From UBA11090 sp035560555 (GTDB lineage Bacteria > Spirochaetota > Spirochaetia > Treponematales > Rectinemataceae), in NCBI GenBank assembly GCA_035560555.1, contig DATMZF010000005.1, forward strand, positions 26,169-90,168: 64,000 bases of DNA. The letters are read 5' to 3'. Positions 7,929 through 17,124 of the stretch are shown one piece after another (the stretch's first letter is position 1; each line of letters starts with the position of its first letter). Made by a program: the position numbers and the translations under genes. A model generated the notes under the pieces. That model was not told the origin of the DNA. It did no database searches and worked only from the letters and a program-made list of their open reading frames with translations.

Positions 7929-10267
7929 GGGGCGGCCTTGGCGTAACGTTCCCGGTATTCGGAGGGACTCATGCCTTCGGTTCTGCGGAAGACGCGCAGG
8001 AAGGTGGCTCTCGACTCTATGCCCACGCTCCTCGATATTTCCGAGATCCCCTTTCCGCCGGCCAGGATGAGATCCTTCGCCCTGGCCATCCGGATGCGGT
8101 CGACGCGATCGGTGAGCTTCTCTCCCCTCTCTTCCCTGAAAACGCGAGAAACGTACTTGGCGGAGACGCCCATCTCGTCGGCGATGCGCTCCAGGCAGAG
8201 CCCCGCGTCGTAGTGGGACTCGATATACCGCTCGATGGCCAGGACGAGCCCGTCCCGCCCTGACCCGGAAGAATTCGGCGCTTCCAAGGAGATCCGTGTC
8301 AGCCTCGCGGCCGCGTCCTTACGGAGTTCATCGACGCAAAAAACATCGGATTCCGGATTCGGTTCGGCGTTCGTCGCCCTGGACGCCGCGATATCCAGGC
8401 CCTTTTCCACGGAGAAACGCCTTCCACAGGCGAGAAGGTCATCCCTTAGCTCGAGCAAGGCCGGCCATGAGGCGCCAGCCTTCAGGTTTGTCTCGAAAAA
8501 TGAATCGACAAGGACCGATATTCTCTCCGGCGCCCCTTCCTTGAGCGCGTTGAGCAGCTCCTGCTCGTCGAGGGGAGTGAAGGTCGCCCTCCTGGGTTTC
8601 TCCGATCCATCGCAAGGGGCGTACGAGACGATAAGAAAACGTTGCGTTCCCCCCGCTCCCGAGGAGACGGTCATGGCCTCACCCCACGACTCGCCGATAT
8701 CGTCGATCCTCGCCTTGTATCCGCCTATGCCCACCGAGATCGAGTAGTTGCCCCCATCGTATTCCAAAGAACGTATGGCCATATCGAAAATTCCTGACAG
8801 GCGCGACACGTCGCGGGGTCCCGCGAGATCGGCGACGATAGCCAGGCAATCCTGTCTGTACTCGAAGGATACGCAGGGGATGGAAGCCGCTATCATGCCG
8901 CGAAGAAGATCTTTGAGCCCGTCGGAAATCCTGAGGCGCTCGGTATCCTGGCGGGTTTCGAACCACTCCTTCGAAAAGCCGAATCGCACGATCGCGCAGG
9001 CATAGCCGACGCCGCGGAAACCGTATTCGGATTCCAGCGCTTCGCGAAGAATAGCTTCCCGCCCTAGGCGGTGGCCTCTGAGAATAAAACGGAATGCGCT
9101 CTCCACGTACTCCCGCGTCCACTCGTCGGCTCTCACCTTCGTCACTTCCCCGTCGCGCTTGAGGTGGTCCAGCCCGCGACGGATCGCGTCGAAGTCATCG
9201 CCCTCGACGGGAGCGTTCTTCGTCCCCGCGCCGAGCTGATCGATCGAGGCCACCAGGTCGCGGATGGCGCGGATGGGGTTGTAGATGACCGAACTGAAGA
9301 AGAAGGCGAAGCCCAGGCTCATGGCGGCGAGAATCGCGCAGATGATGAGGATGGTCCTCAGAATGCCGCGCTCAATGGCCGCCACCGAGTCCATTTTCGT
9401 CATTGCCACGTAGGTCCAGCCGGAAAAGCCCGGAACCCTGCAACTCAAGAGGTAGGGAACCCCGGACACCAGCACAGTGGTATCCTCTTCGGGCACGAGC
9501 GTAGTCAGGTCAGGCTTCCAGGATCCCAAGGCGGCGTCATCCTCGAGGATATTCGCGCCGTCGGGCGAGAGGATGAGGAAGGATGTCGTGGGGAAGATGG
9601 CTCCGCCCTTCAAGGTCCGCGCGAGGGCGGCGACCGAAATATTGAGGATAAGAACGGCGCTCTTGTCCTCGATCTTGCCGCGAATGAGCAGCGGAACCAC
9701 GCGGTCACCCGCCGACGTGTCCAGGCCCGTCACGTCGGTAGCCGAAAGGACGCTGAAGGTTTTGCCGGAAAAAAGGTGCGAGCGGAAGAAGTCCGGCTCA
9801 TAGCGGTCGTAATGGTATACGCGGTTCAGGAAGAAGTCGAAGTCGGTTCTCCCCCCCGATGACCATATCTCTTTGACGTCGAAATAGGCGAAGAGACGAT
9901 CGGCGTACTCGCCGACCGCGAGCTCGGTCCGCTGGAGGACTCGGGGGATTCTCCATCGGCCGGCGAGGAATTCGGGGGTAAGAAGCTCGCGGGGGCGGAA
10001 AGATTCGGCCATGGCCGAATCCCCGAAAGCGCTGAACGCCGTGGACTGGGCCATCCGCAGCGCCATCTCGATCATGTCGGCCGAGGTTTCGAGGTTGGTG
10101 CCTATCCTGGCGGTGTATTGCCGGCGGATCATGGCTTTTCCGCTCAGGTACGACGCCGCGCCGATTCCCGCTATGGGAAGAAGAAAGGAGAGAAAACAGA
10201 GTAGAATGCGAAAATATACGCCGCCGGAGCGCGCGCGGGACCTGCCGGGTCCGAACCCCGGACTCAC
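7925..10267 (-). CDS. Membrane-bound AraC-family regulator with extracytoplasmic sensor
   Basis: The protein is 780 aa. Transmembrane helix 1 is at about 19-40, an extracytoplasmic Cache-like region runs about 42-298, and helix 2 is at about 302-326. A HAMP-like stretch follows (IYNPIRAIRDLVASIDQLG), then a long cytoplasmic middle part and a C-terminal AraC double helix-turn-helix (about 680-775: ERIADEMGVSAKYVSRVFRE, SVGIESRATFLRVFRRTEG). It thus joins sensing and DNA binding in one chain. It is last in the glycan operon and its GTG start (10267) overlaps the glycosidase stop in GTGA, which implies translational coupling. A longer open frame to 10609 is antisense-like sequence inside the glycosidase gene. 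It probably controls this operon in response to the glycan. Confidence 0.88.
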   Translation of the reverse strand: MSPGFGPGRSRARSGGVYFRILLCFLSFLLPIAGIGAASYLSGKAMIRRQYTARIGTNLETSADMIEMALRMAQSTAFSAFGDSAMAESFRPRELLTPEFLAGRWRIPRVLQRTELAVGEYADRLFAYFDVKEIWSSGGRTDFDFFLNRVYHYDRYEPDFFRSHLFSGKTFSVLSATDVTGLDTSAGDRVVPLLIRGKIEDKSAVLILNISVAALARTLKGGAIFPTTSFLILSPDGANILEDDAALGSWKPDLTTLVPEEDTTVLVSGVPYLLSCRVPGFSGWTYVAMTKMDSVAAIERGILRTILIICAILAAMSLGFAFFFSSVIYNPIRAIRDLVASIDQLGAGTKNAPVEGDDFDAIRRGLDHLKRDGEVTKVRADEWTREYVESAFRFILRGHRLGREAILREALESEYGFRGVGYACAIVRFGFSKEWFETRQDTERLRISDGLKDLLRGMIAASIPCVSFEYRQDCLAIVADLAGPRDVSRLSGIFDMAIRSLEYDGGNYSISVGIGGYKARIDDIGESWGEAMTVSSGAGGTQRFLIVSYAPCDGSEKPRRATFTPLDEQELLNALKEGAPERISVLVDSFFETNLKAGASWPALLELRDDLLACGRRFSVEKGLDIAASRATNAEPNPESDVFCVDELRKDAAARLTRISLEAPNSSGSGRDGLVLAIERYIESHYDAGLCLERIADEMGVSAKYVSRVFREERGEKLTDRVDRIRMARAKDLILAGGKGISEISRSVGIESRATFLRVFRRTEGMSPSEYRERYAKAAP

Positions 10268-13200
10268 CGCGTTTCGGTTTCGCCCGTCGCCTTGCCCTTG
10301 GCCCGCAGGAGCCTCGGCGGGCTGTATAAGCCTCGCGGCGCGACCGAGTAGAGCGCCGATTTTTCGCTGTCCTCGTTCCTGAACGCCATCCAGTCCACTA
10401 TCGATGGTTCGCCTCCGGCCAGGTGGAGAGGTCCGAAAAAGTTCCTCGCGCCGCCCGTCACTTCGATTTCGACGCGGTTGGCTCCGCGCTTTAGCGCGCC
10501 GGTCACTTCCAGGGCGCGCAGGTCCCTCCACGCGAAGGCGCCTATCCGCGCGCCATTCACGCTCAGGAAAGACGCGACAGCGGCCGCGTCCCCCGCCTCC
10601 ACCCACCAACGCTCGTCAGGACCGGGATCGAGTTCCGCCCGGAAAGTATACACCACGGATCCAGGATAGTGGAAAAGATTCTGCTTCGTCCAATCGCCCA
10701 GACGCAGCCCTGAGGGAGCCTCGACGACGCGCCTTTCAGGATCCACGCCGAAGTCGCCCACGAGGGCGCAGTCCTCGATTTCGGTGGACTCGCGGTAGGC
10801 GAACTCGAGGACGAGTTCGTTCAGGCCCGGTCGGGGAGCGGGCAGGCGGAACCTGCTCATGGCTCGGTCGAGGTACCAGCCATCGGGGCTCATCGGCACG
10901 GTCGCGCCGTTGAGGAGGATGGCGCTGAGGTCGGCGGCGGCTTCGGTCGCCAGCTCCAACGGCAGAGGATTCGTCCTGGCTTCCTCGAAGCGAAAAAGGA
11001 AGGAGACCTTCGTCCCGTCGCGAGGATGGGATCGGTCCACCCAGGTGTAGCGCTGGGGAAGCTCGTTTTTCCAATTCGGCCGCATGGCTAATTTCGCTCG
11101 GACGAAGGTTTTGGCCTTCCATAGTGCCATTTCCGAGGACCAGGGACCGTCGGTCCCCACTCGCGCGCGCGCCCTGTCGAGGACGAGGGCATTGGGCATG
11201 GTCGGATGAATCTCTACGTTTTGAGAGAGCCCATCGGCCGGAAGAAGAGGGATGGTCTCGAAACCGAAAGCAGGAATTTCATCCGAACGCAGGGACCGGG
11301 CGGGAATGGCGGCGCTGGACGCCGATGGATGGCCTCGCTCCCGGCCGATGAGGAATATCCTGGATCCGGATGGTCCCAAGGAGAGGGAAAAGTGCAGGAT
11401 TCCCGGCTCGGGCGATTCGGCGCCGAACGATGTGGTAAGTCCGGTATAAGGATCCCACTCCTCCATCGCCCAACCCTCGGGAGGGCAGCCGACGGCTCGG
11501 CCGGAATTAAAAGCGGCGCTTATAGCGGTTGGCGTGGCGACGCTCACCATGGCGCGAACAGCCGCCTCGCGGTCGCGGTTTATCGCGAAAAGGAGGCGGG
11601 CGTCGCCGATGTCCTTGAGCATGCACCAGATGTTCCCAACCTGCGCGCCCGCCTCGTCCCGCACGCTCAAGGCTCGTGGCAGGAGCTCGTCCAGGGCGGA
11701 GAAGAGAGCGTGCGCGTCAGGCGCATGCCGTATCGATTCGGATGAAAAGAAGGAGTGGGCCTCCGCCGATATTCGCCCCTCGATCATCGCGGGCGCGGGC
11801 CCAAGCACGATTATTTTTCCGCCCTGGGTCGCGAATTCCACAAGAAGAGCGAAGGTTGTGGCCAACAGTGTGTCGAGATTGGGAAGAACGACAATTTTGT
11901 ACATCGCGCGGCCTATGGCGAGAGAAGCCGAGGGCGAGCCGGCGACAACCCTCGCCTCATCGGCCATGATGCCCTCATCGCCCAGATCGCAGTCGCGGTG
12001 GGCTTCGACGAGCTTCCGGAGAAGATGATTCAACGCTTCCCCATAAGCCTTGATGCCCGGGATATCGCGATCGAGGCCGCGTTTGGCGAAGCCGCGTGGC
12101 CCCGAACCGAGCCTCGCCCAGGCGGTGGACGCGGGATGCACCACCAAAACATCCCTGACGGCGAGCCCCCCCGTGAGCGCGGCCGAGAGCCGGGCGAAAT
12201 ACGCTTCCACGTCGCCAATGGCCGGCCAGGCCGGATTATGGTAGTTGAAACTGGGAGGGTAGTCTCTCTTGCGGCAGCCGCGCAGGCTGTAGAGAACATT
12301 GTGCTGGCAGCGCAGCGTGACGCCGAGGGCGTATTGCCAGTCTCCCTGCCACTTCTGATCGTCCCCGCCGAAGTTCCAGCCGGTGGCGTCGTAGCACTCG
12401 GATATAACGCGATCCTTGCCCAGCTGATTCGCAACGCTCGCGCACTGCTTCACCGTCATCACTTCATCGTCGGAAAGGCCGAGGATATCGATGCCCGGCA
12501 TGTCCTGATGGCGGTAATTGGGCATGATGGCGCCGCATACGCGCGTGGCCACTCCCAGATCGTTCTCCCAGAGAAAATGTCCCGTCGACTCGACGCCGTT
12601 CCGCCCGCACCAGTCGCCTATTCTCCCCGAGAAAGTTTCCGAAAAGCGCTCCGTCAGTGTCCGCCAATAGTCGTGCCGCGCGGCGGCGCCCGCTGAAGCG
12701 GCCGCGATTGTCGCGGCGTCGCCAGCCCCGTCGAAGAACAGCAGCGGCGCCGTCTCTAAAAAATCGCCGCCGCGGCGTTCCCGGTAGAAGGCGTCGAACC
12801 CATCCGTCCAGGGCACCCAACCCCTCCCGGGCGTCATGGCAGCGTGCCGGTCGTGAGCCCCCGGCTCGTCGTAGAAAAATCCGCCTACCAGCCCTCGCGG
12901 TTTTCCGCCCAGCGCCGACGCGTAGGCCTCGTGCGTCTCGCGGATGAAAGCGTCCACGCAGTCTGGATTCAAGGTGTCGGGGGGAGCCTCCCCGTTGAAC
13001 CAGTCGCTCCCCGCCGAACACTCGCGGCGAAGCACCGCCAGACGCTCGCGAGGGCTCAAGCCGAGCTCCTCGCCGCGCTCTAGTCGCCTGAATGAGATAA
13101 GCGCGTCGGCCTCGCCTGGCGAAGGTTGGGCGATTTCAAGGGCGTAAGCCGCCAAGGCTTCGGGCGGAATGGACGCCGCGTCGAGATCGATGCTGAGTCC

Positions 13201-13554
13201 CTTGGCCCTATACGCGTCGCCCAACGCGGGGACCCGTCCTCCCGCGAAACCCGAAGGCCAACGGTCTTCGTCGTAAATCCAGGCTTCGATGCCGACTTCA
13301 AGCGCCTTCCTAACCGCCGACTTCGCCGCTTCCATCCACTCGCCGCCGAGATAGGCGGTTTCCAGCCCCTCCCTGGAGTGGATGAAGAATCCCCCGAATC
13401 CTTTTTCCTTCAAGTCGAGAATCTGACGTTCCAGCTCGGGGATGGAGAGGCGATCGTTCCATGCCCAGAAAGGCAGGGAGCGGAAACGATTGTCGGGGTG
13501 GAGAAAATCGGCGCGCCGTTCCTCGATGCCGCGTCCGGCGTCGTGTTTCAGCAT
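10264..13554 (-). CDS. Large glycoside hydrolase (GH106/GH2-like)
   Basis: The protein is 1,096 aa with no signal peptide, so it is probably cytoplasmic. The N-terminal catalytic TIM-barrel-like part opens with SLPFWAWNDRL and GFGGFFIHSREGLETAYLGG, then EAWIYDEDRWPSGFAGG, the hallmark of glycosidases related to GH106 alpha-L-rhamnosidases. Later segments include GGFFYDEPGAHD and STGHFLWENDLG. The C-terminal third looks like GH2-type beta-sandwich and sugar-binding domains (WVEAGDAAAVASFLSVNG). Substrate specificity is not certain; rhamnosides or other deoxy- or uronic-acid-containing glycans are likely. ATG 13554 has GGAGG four bases upstream. It starts 23 nt after the sialidase-like gene and overlaps the regulator gene that follows. 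Confidence 0.8.
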   Translation of the reverse strand: MLKHDAGRGIEERRADFLHPDNRFRSLPFWAWNDRLSIPELERQILDLKEKGFGGFFIHSREGLETAYLGGEWMEAAKSAVRKALEVGIEAWIYDEDRWPSGFAGGRVPALGDAYRAKGLSIDLDAASIPPEALAAYALEIAQPSPGEADALISFRRLERGEELGLSPRERLAVLRRECSAGSDWFNGEAPPDTLNPDCVDAFIRETHEAYASALGGKPRGLVGGFFYDEPGAHDRHAAMTPGRGWVPWTDGFDAFYRERRGGDFLETAPLLFFDGAGDAATIAAASAGAAARHDYWRTLTERFSETFSGRIGDWCGRNGVESTGHFLWENDLGVATRVCGAIMPNYRHQDMPGIDILGLSDDEVMTVKQCASVANQLGKDRVISECYDATGWNFGGDDQKWQGDWQYALGVTLRCQHNVLYSLRGCRKRDYPPSFNYHNPAWPAIGDVEAYFARLSAALTGGLAVRDVLVVHPASTAWARLGSGPRGFAKRGLDRDIPGIKAYGEALNHLLRKLVEAHRDCDLGDEGIMADEARVVAGSPSASLAIGRAMYKIVVLPNLDTLLATTFALLVEFATQGGKIIVLGPAPAMIEGRISAEAHSFFSSESIRHAPDAHALFSALDELLPRALSVRDEAGAQVGNIWCMLKDIGDARLLFAINRDREAAVRAMVSVATPTAISAAFNSGRAVGCPPEGWAMEEWDPYTGLTTSFGAESPEPGILHFSLSLGPSGSRIFLIGRERGHPSASSAAIPARSLRSDEIPAFGFETIPLLPADGLSQNVEIHPTMPNALVLDRARARVGTDGPWSSEMALWKAKTFVRAKLAMRPNWKNELPQRYTWVDRSHPRDGTKVSFLFRFEEARTNPLPLELATEAAADLSAILLNGATVPMSPDGWYLDRAMSRFRLPAPRPGLNELVLEFAYRESTEIEDCALVGDFGVDPERRVVEAPSGLRLGDWTKQNLFHYPGSVVYTFRAELDPGPDERWWVEAGDAAAVASFLSVNGARIGAFAWRDLRALEVTGALKRGANRVEIEVTGGARNFFGPLHLAGGEPSIVDWMAFRNEDSEKSALYSVAPRGLYSPPRLLRAKGKATGETETR

Positions 13555-13577
13555 TAAGCCTCCAATGGTCTGAGAAA

Positions 13578-14552
13578 TCAAGGTTGGACGATATAGCGAC
13601 GATAGGCGATTCTTGTCCGGTTCCACGTGTAGGCGAGATGTAATTCCTCGCCCGCCGCCACGATCGCGGGATAGGAATATTCTCCCGGATCGATTTCCAC
13701 TATGGCGCCCTGCCGCCAGCTCTCGCCCTCATCAAGCGACAGCCCCAGGACGAGAGGGGAACGCGGGCCTTTGGGCATACCCACGGGATTGTAGGCGAGG
13801 GCGAGAATGCCGGTTTCCGTCCTGGCAAGGTCGATGCCCGAACTGTTGTTGGGCAGGAACGTTGGTCGGCCCAGGCCCCACGATCTGCCTCCGTCCGTCG
13901 AATCGCTGCGCCAGATGCGCCCGGTGCGCGAGCGCATGAGCATGTGGACGAGGCCGGGCGACGATTCCCAGAGCGTGGGCTGGATGAGGCCCGTGCCCTC
14001 GTAGCTCTCATCGTGGGGAAAAGCGACCAGGTTGGAGGCGCGCCACGTCAGTCCCTCGTCCGCCGATACGTCGACGAAGGCGTCCCAGTAGCGGCCCTCG
14101 ACTGAGGCGGGGGCCAGCCAGAGCCCCTCCGAAGTCACGATCGGCTTGTTTTTCACCGGGCCTCGGCCCCCCGCGCGATCGCCCGGCACCAACTCGCGAG
14201 GCTCGGACCATGTCGCCCCGCCATCGGCTGAGCCGCGCACCATGGTCCTCCACTCCGGAATGGCGACGCCGACTTTGTAATAAAGCTGTACATGCCGTCC
14301 ATCGGGCGAAAAGAGCACGGGGTTCCAATGGGGCAACCCCTCCCGTTCCGCCATGTTCAGGGGCGGGGACCAGGTCGAGCCCGAACGCCGCGAGAGCCAG
14401 ATCCCGACGTCGCCGGCTCCTTCGCGGCTGCCGCCGAACCAAGCCGCGAGCAGGTCTCCCGAAGCGAGGAGGGCGAGAGTCACCGCGTGGCAGCTCGCGA
14501 AAGGCCTTTCGTCCCCAAATATGAACTCCTGAACCGTCGGCGTCGCCTTCAT
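13578..14552 (-). CDS. Sialidase-like BNR-repeat protein
   Basis: The protein is 324 aa. At least four Asp-box (BNR) motifs are visible: SADGGATW, SADEGLTW, STDGGRSW and SLDEGESW. The N-terminus has WFGGSREGAGDVGIW and HWNPVL. The middle has PVKNKPIV and GTGLIQPTLWE, matching the neuraminidase-like six-bladed beta-propeller of exo-sialidases. There is no signal peptide, so it probably acts inside the cell on imported oligosaccharides. Many members of this branch are not true sialidases, so the substrate is open. It lies 10 nt after the binding-protein gene. Confidence 0.8.
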   Translation of the reverse strand: MKATPTVQEFIFGDERPFASCHAVTLALLASGDLLAAWFGGSREGAGDVGIWLSRRSGSTWSPPLNMAEREGLPHWNPVLFSPDGRHVQLYYKVGVAIPEWRTMVRGSADGGATWSEPRELVPGDRAGGRGPVKNKPIVTSEGLWLAPASVEGRYWDAFVDVSADEGLTWRASNLVAFPHDESYEGTGLIQPTLWESSPGLVHMLMRSRTGRIWRSDSTDGGRSWGLGRPTFLPNNSSGIDLARTETGILALAYNPVGMPKGPRSPLVLGLSLDEGESWRQGAIVEIDPGEYSYPAIVAAGEELHLAYTWNRTRIAYRRYIVQP

Positions 14553-14562
14553 CGTTCTTTCC

Positions 14563-16149
14563 TCAGTCTTTCATCGAGGCGCGCAGCCGCGCCAGAGCCC
14601 CATTGTATATCGTTTCCAACTCAGCGGAACCCATCTGCTTGGCCCGCTTGATCACGTCGTCGTACTGGTCGATCGGCTTCACGCCCATGATGAACTTGTC
14701 ATACTCCTGCTCCAGCATGGTGTTGAGCGAAGCCAGGATATCCTTCACGCGCTCGGCCTCGTCGGACGAAAGCGGCGGATCGATGATCGGGTCGCGGTAA
14801 GCCTCGTCGGCGTCCACGATTTTCCAGTACTCGTCGTAAAGCTTGCTCCAGGTGCCGGTCAGTTTCTCGATCTGGAACTGGGTGAGGGTGTTGGCCGCCC
14901 AAAGCGAGAAGTTGAGCTTCGTGATGCCCAGCTCGGTGTAGATCGCGTAATAGGGAGCCGGTCTGGCGTCCTTGAATTTTTCCACGAAAGCGGGGATGAA
15001 TGACGGATTCCCCTTGGCGTCCAGCGTGTAGGTCTGTCCCTCGACGCCGAAGTTGGAGATGTCCGAGCCTTCCTTGGAATACATCCAGTCGATGAATTTG
15101 ATGACCGTGAGGGGGTCCTTCACCTTCGCGCTCACGGCGAAGGAGATGCCGGAGAGCGTCGTGTTGAAAAATTCGGCGCGCCTCCGTCCAACGGCGTTCC
15201 GCGGGATCGGGATGATCTGCAGTTTGGCGTTGGGATCCTTCTTGCGCAGGTCGTTGGTATAGTTGAGGCCCAAGCCTGAATTGTCCATGAAGAAGAAGGA
15301 TCTACCGCTCGTGAGGTTTTGCGTCCACTGCTGGGCCGTTGTCACGGAGTAATCGGGATCGAGCACCTTCATGGAGTATGCCTTGGCCAGGAAGCGCAAG
15401 CCTTCCTTGAACTCCTTTGTCGCCGGACCGAAGACGTACTTTCCTTCCGCCTCGCTCCCTTCGAAGTAGATGCCCGTGACATTGCCGCCCGAGCCGAGCA
15501 TGTACATCGTCGTGTTAATCAGTCGCGGAATCGGGTTGGCCGATTTTCTCACCGTCCAGGGCACGGAATCGGGATAGATGGCCTTAAGCTTCGCCAGGGC
15601 CGCGAGCAGTTCGTCGAAAGTTTTCGGCACGGGGATGCCGTGCTTTTCCAGAAGGTCCATGCGGATGACTGGCCCGGGGCCGTTCTTCGCCTCGTTGCGC
15701 GCGATGACCGGGAAGGCGTAGAGTTCGCCGTCCACCAGCGTGTTGCGGATAGCCGGAATCGTATCCCAGAATTTTTTGAAGTTGGGCATATAGCCCTTGT
15801 CGATGTACTGCTTCAAGGGCAGGAAGACGCCCGTGGCGCCGAAATCGTTGACGTCCTGCTGTTTCACCGAGATGATGTCGGGTAGGCTGTCGGTAGCCAG
15901 GAGGATTTTTTTCTTGTCCTCGTAGTTCGAGCTGGGCACCGCCTCGAAATGTATTTTGACGTTCGTCTTTTTGAAGATCTCCTGCTGAGCGAGCGCGAAA
16001 TCCCTGATGGGCTGGTTCGCGTTCTCGGAAAGCGTGATCGTGACGGTCCTCTCCTTGGGCGAGAGCTTGGTTTGAGCGCCCGCGCCGGTCGACGCAGCGA
16101 GCGCCAGGCAAAGGGCGGCGAAAGCCCTCCTGCAGAAATTTTTACTCAT
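14563..16149 (-). CDS. ABC transporter solute-binding protein (LplA/LipO type)
   Basis: The protein is 528 aa. It has an N-terminal signal peptide with AAST GAGAQ near residue 26 as a likely cleavage zone, and no lipobox cysteine there. The family-1 extracellular binding-protein fold follows, with DIISVKQQDV, GELYAFPVIARN, MDLLEKHGIPVPKTFDELL and FIDWMYSKEG. This long LplA/LipO subgroup serves CUT1 importers for complex sugars. GAGGAGG precedes ATG 16149. It lies downstream of its two permease genes and upstream of two glycosidase-type genes, so the captured ligand is likely an oligosaccharide that those enzymes degrade. Confidence 0.92.
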   Translation of the reverse strand: MSKNFCRRAFAALCLALAASTGAGAQTKLSPKERTVTITLSENANQPIRDFALAQQEIFKKTNVKIHFEAVPSSNYEDKKKILLATDSLPDIISVKQQDVNDFGATGVFLPLKQYIDKGYMPNFKKFWDTIPAIRNTLVDGELYAFPVIARNEAKNGPGPVIRMDLLEKHGIPVPKTFDELLAALAKLKAIYPDSVPWTVRKSANPIPRLINTTMYMLGSGGNVTGIYFEGSEAEGKYVFGPATKEFKEGLRFLAKAYSMKVLDPDYSVTTAQQWTQNLTSGRSFFFMDNSGLGLNYTNDLRKKDPNAKLQIIPIPRNAVGRRRAEFFNTTLSGISFAVSAKVKDPLTVIKFIDWMYSKEGSDISNFGVEGQTYTLDAKGNPSFIPAFVEKFKDARPAPYYAIYTELGITKLNFSLWAANTLTQFQIEKLTGTWSKLYDEYWKIVDADEAYRDPIIDPPLSSDEAERVKDILASLNTMLEQEYDKFIMGVKPIDQYDDVIKRAKQMGSAELETIYNGALARLRASMKD

Positions 16150-16226
16150 ACGAAAACCTCCTCTTTATATTTCCCGACGCGACGCGGCGCGACTGTACCC
16201 CGAAAGGCGCCGCCCGCGTCCCGAAC

Positions 16227-17120
16227 TCAACCTTTTATCGACCCGATCATCACCCCTTTGGCGAAATGCTTCTGAAGCAGAGGATAGACGGCGATGATCG
16301 GCAAGACCGTGACCATGATCACGGCGTATTTGTAGTTCTGGGCCACGACGTGGAAGCCCGAGGAAATGCTCCCGATATCGGCCTGCTGATCGGCGAATTC
16401 GCTCGCCACGACAATGTTGCGCAGCATGATCTGCACGGGGTATTTCACCTTCGAATTGAGATAGATCAGGGCCGAGAAGAAACTGTTCCAATGCTGCACC
16501 GCGTAAAACAAGGTCATCGTGGCCATGATCGGCTTGGAGAGGGGGATCACGATCTTGCGCAGAATCTGTAGGTCATTGGCCCCGTCGATGTAGGCCGATT
16601 CATGGAGGGAATCCGGAATTTGCTGGAAGAAGGTGCGCATGATGATCATGTTGAAGGTGTTTATCGCTCCGGGGAGCAGCACCGCCCACATTTTGTCGAT
16701 GAGGTTGAGCCGCCTGACGACGAGGTAGAGCGGTATCATGCCCCCCGAGAGGAACATCGTGAGCGCAACGAAAAACGTGAAGAAGGACCGCCCGTAAAAA
16801 TCCTTCCTGGATAGCGGATACGCGCATAGCGAGGAAAGAATGAGGTTGATAGCCGTTCCCACGACCGTGTAGAGGACGGTGTTACCGTAGGCGCGCCATA
16901 TGTCGGGGTTCCTGAAAACCGTCGCGTAGGCTTCGAAGGTGATCCCCACGGGAAGGATGGTCACGTCGCCGCGATTGACCGCCGTGCCGTCCGAAATGGA
17001 CACGATCGCGATGTAGTAGAGAGGATAGATCGTGATGAGCACGATCGCCAGAAGGATGAGGACATTCAGGACATCGAAGGCGCGGGAACCCAGCGAACGC
17101 CGCATGCCGTTTTTTTTCAT
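16227..17120 (-). CDS. CUT1 sugar ABC permease, LplC/YtcP type
   Basis: The protein is 297 aa with six transmembrane helices. The inner-membrane permease loop reads ESAYIDGANDLQILRKIVIPLSKP, of which EAA-like GAND is the ATPase contact. The C-terminus ends KHFAKGVMIGSIKG, the LplC-type tail. It pairs with the LplB-type subunit encoded four bases upstream. No ATPase gene occurs in this cluster, so an MsmX/UgpC-type ATPase must come from elsewhere. Confidence 0.95.
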   Translation of the reverse strand: MKKNGMRRSLGSRAFDVLNVLILLAIVLITIYPLYYIAIVSISDGTAVNRGDVTILPVGITFEAYATVFRNPDIWRAYGNTVLYTVVGTAINLILSSLCAYPLSRKDFYGRSFFTFFVALTMFLSGGMIPLYLVVRRLNLIDKMWAVLLPGAINTFNMIIMRTFFQQIPDSLHESAYIDGANDLQILRKIVIPLSKPIMATMTLFYAVQHWNSFFSALIYLNSKVKYPVQIMLRNIVVASEFADQQADIGSISSGFHVVAQNYKYAVIMVTVLPIIAVYPLLQKHFAKGVMIGSIKG

Positions 17121-17124
17121 GGCT

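Noticed and set aside
10268..10609. A 114-codon N-terminal extension of the AraC regulator
   Set aside because: It lies inside the glycosidase gene in another frame and reads as Arg/Gly-rich shadow sequence. The GTG overlap start at 10267 is better.
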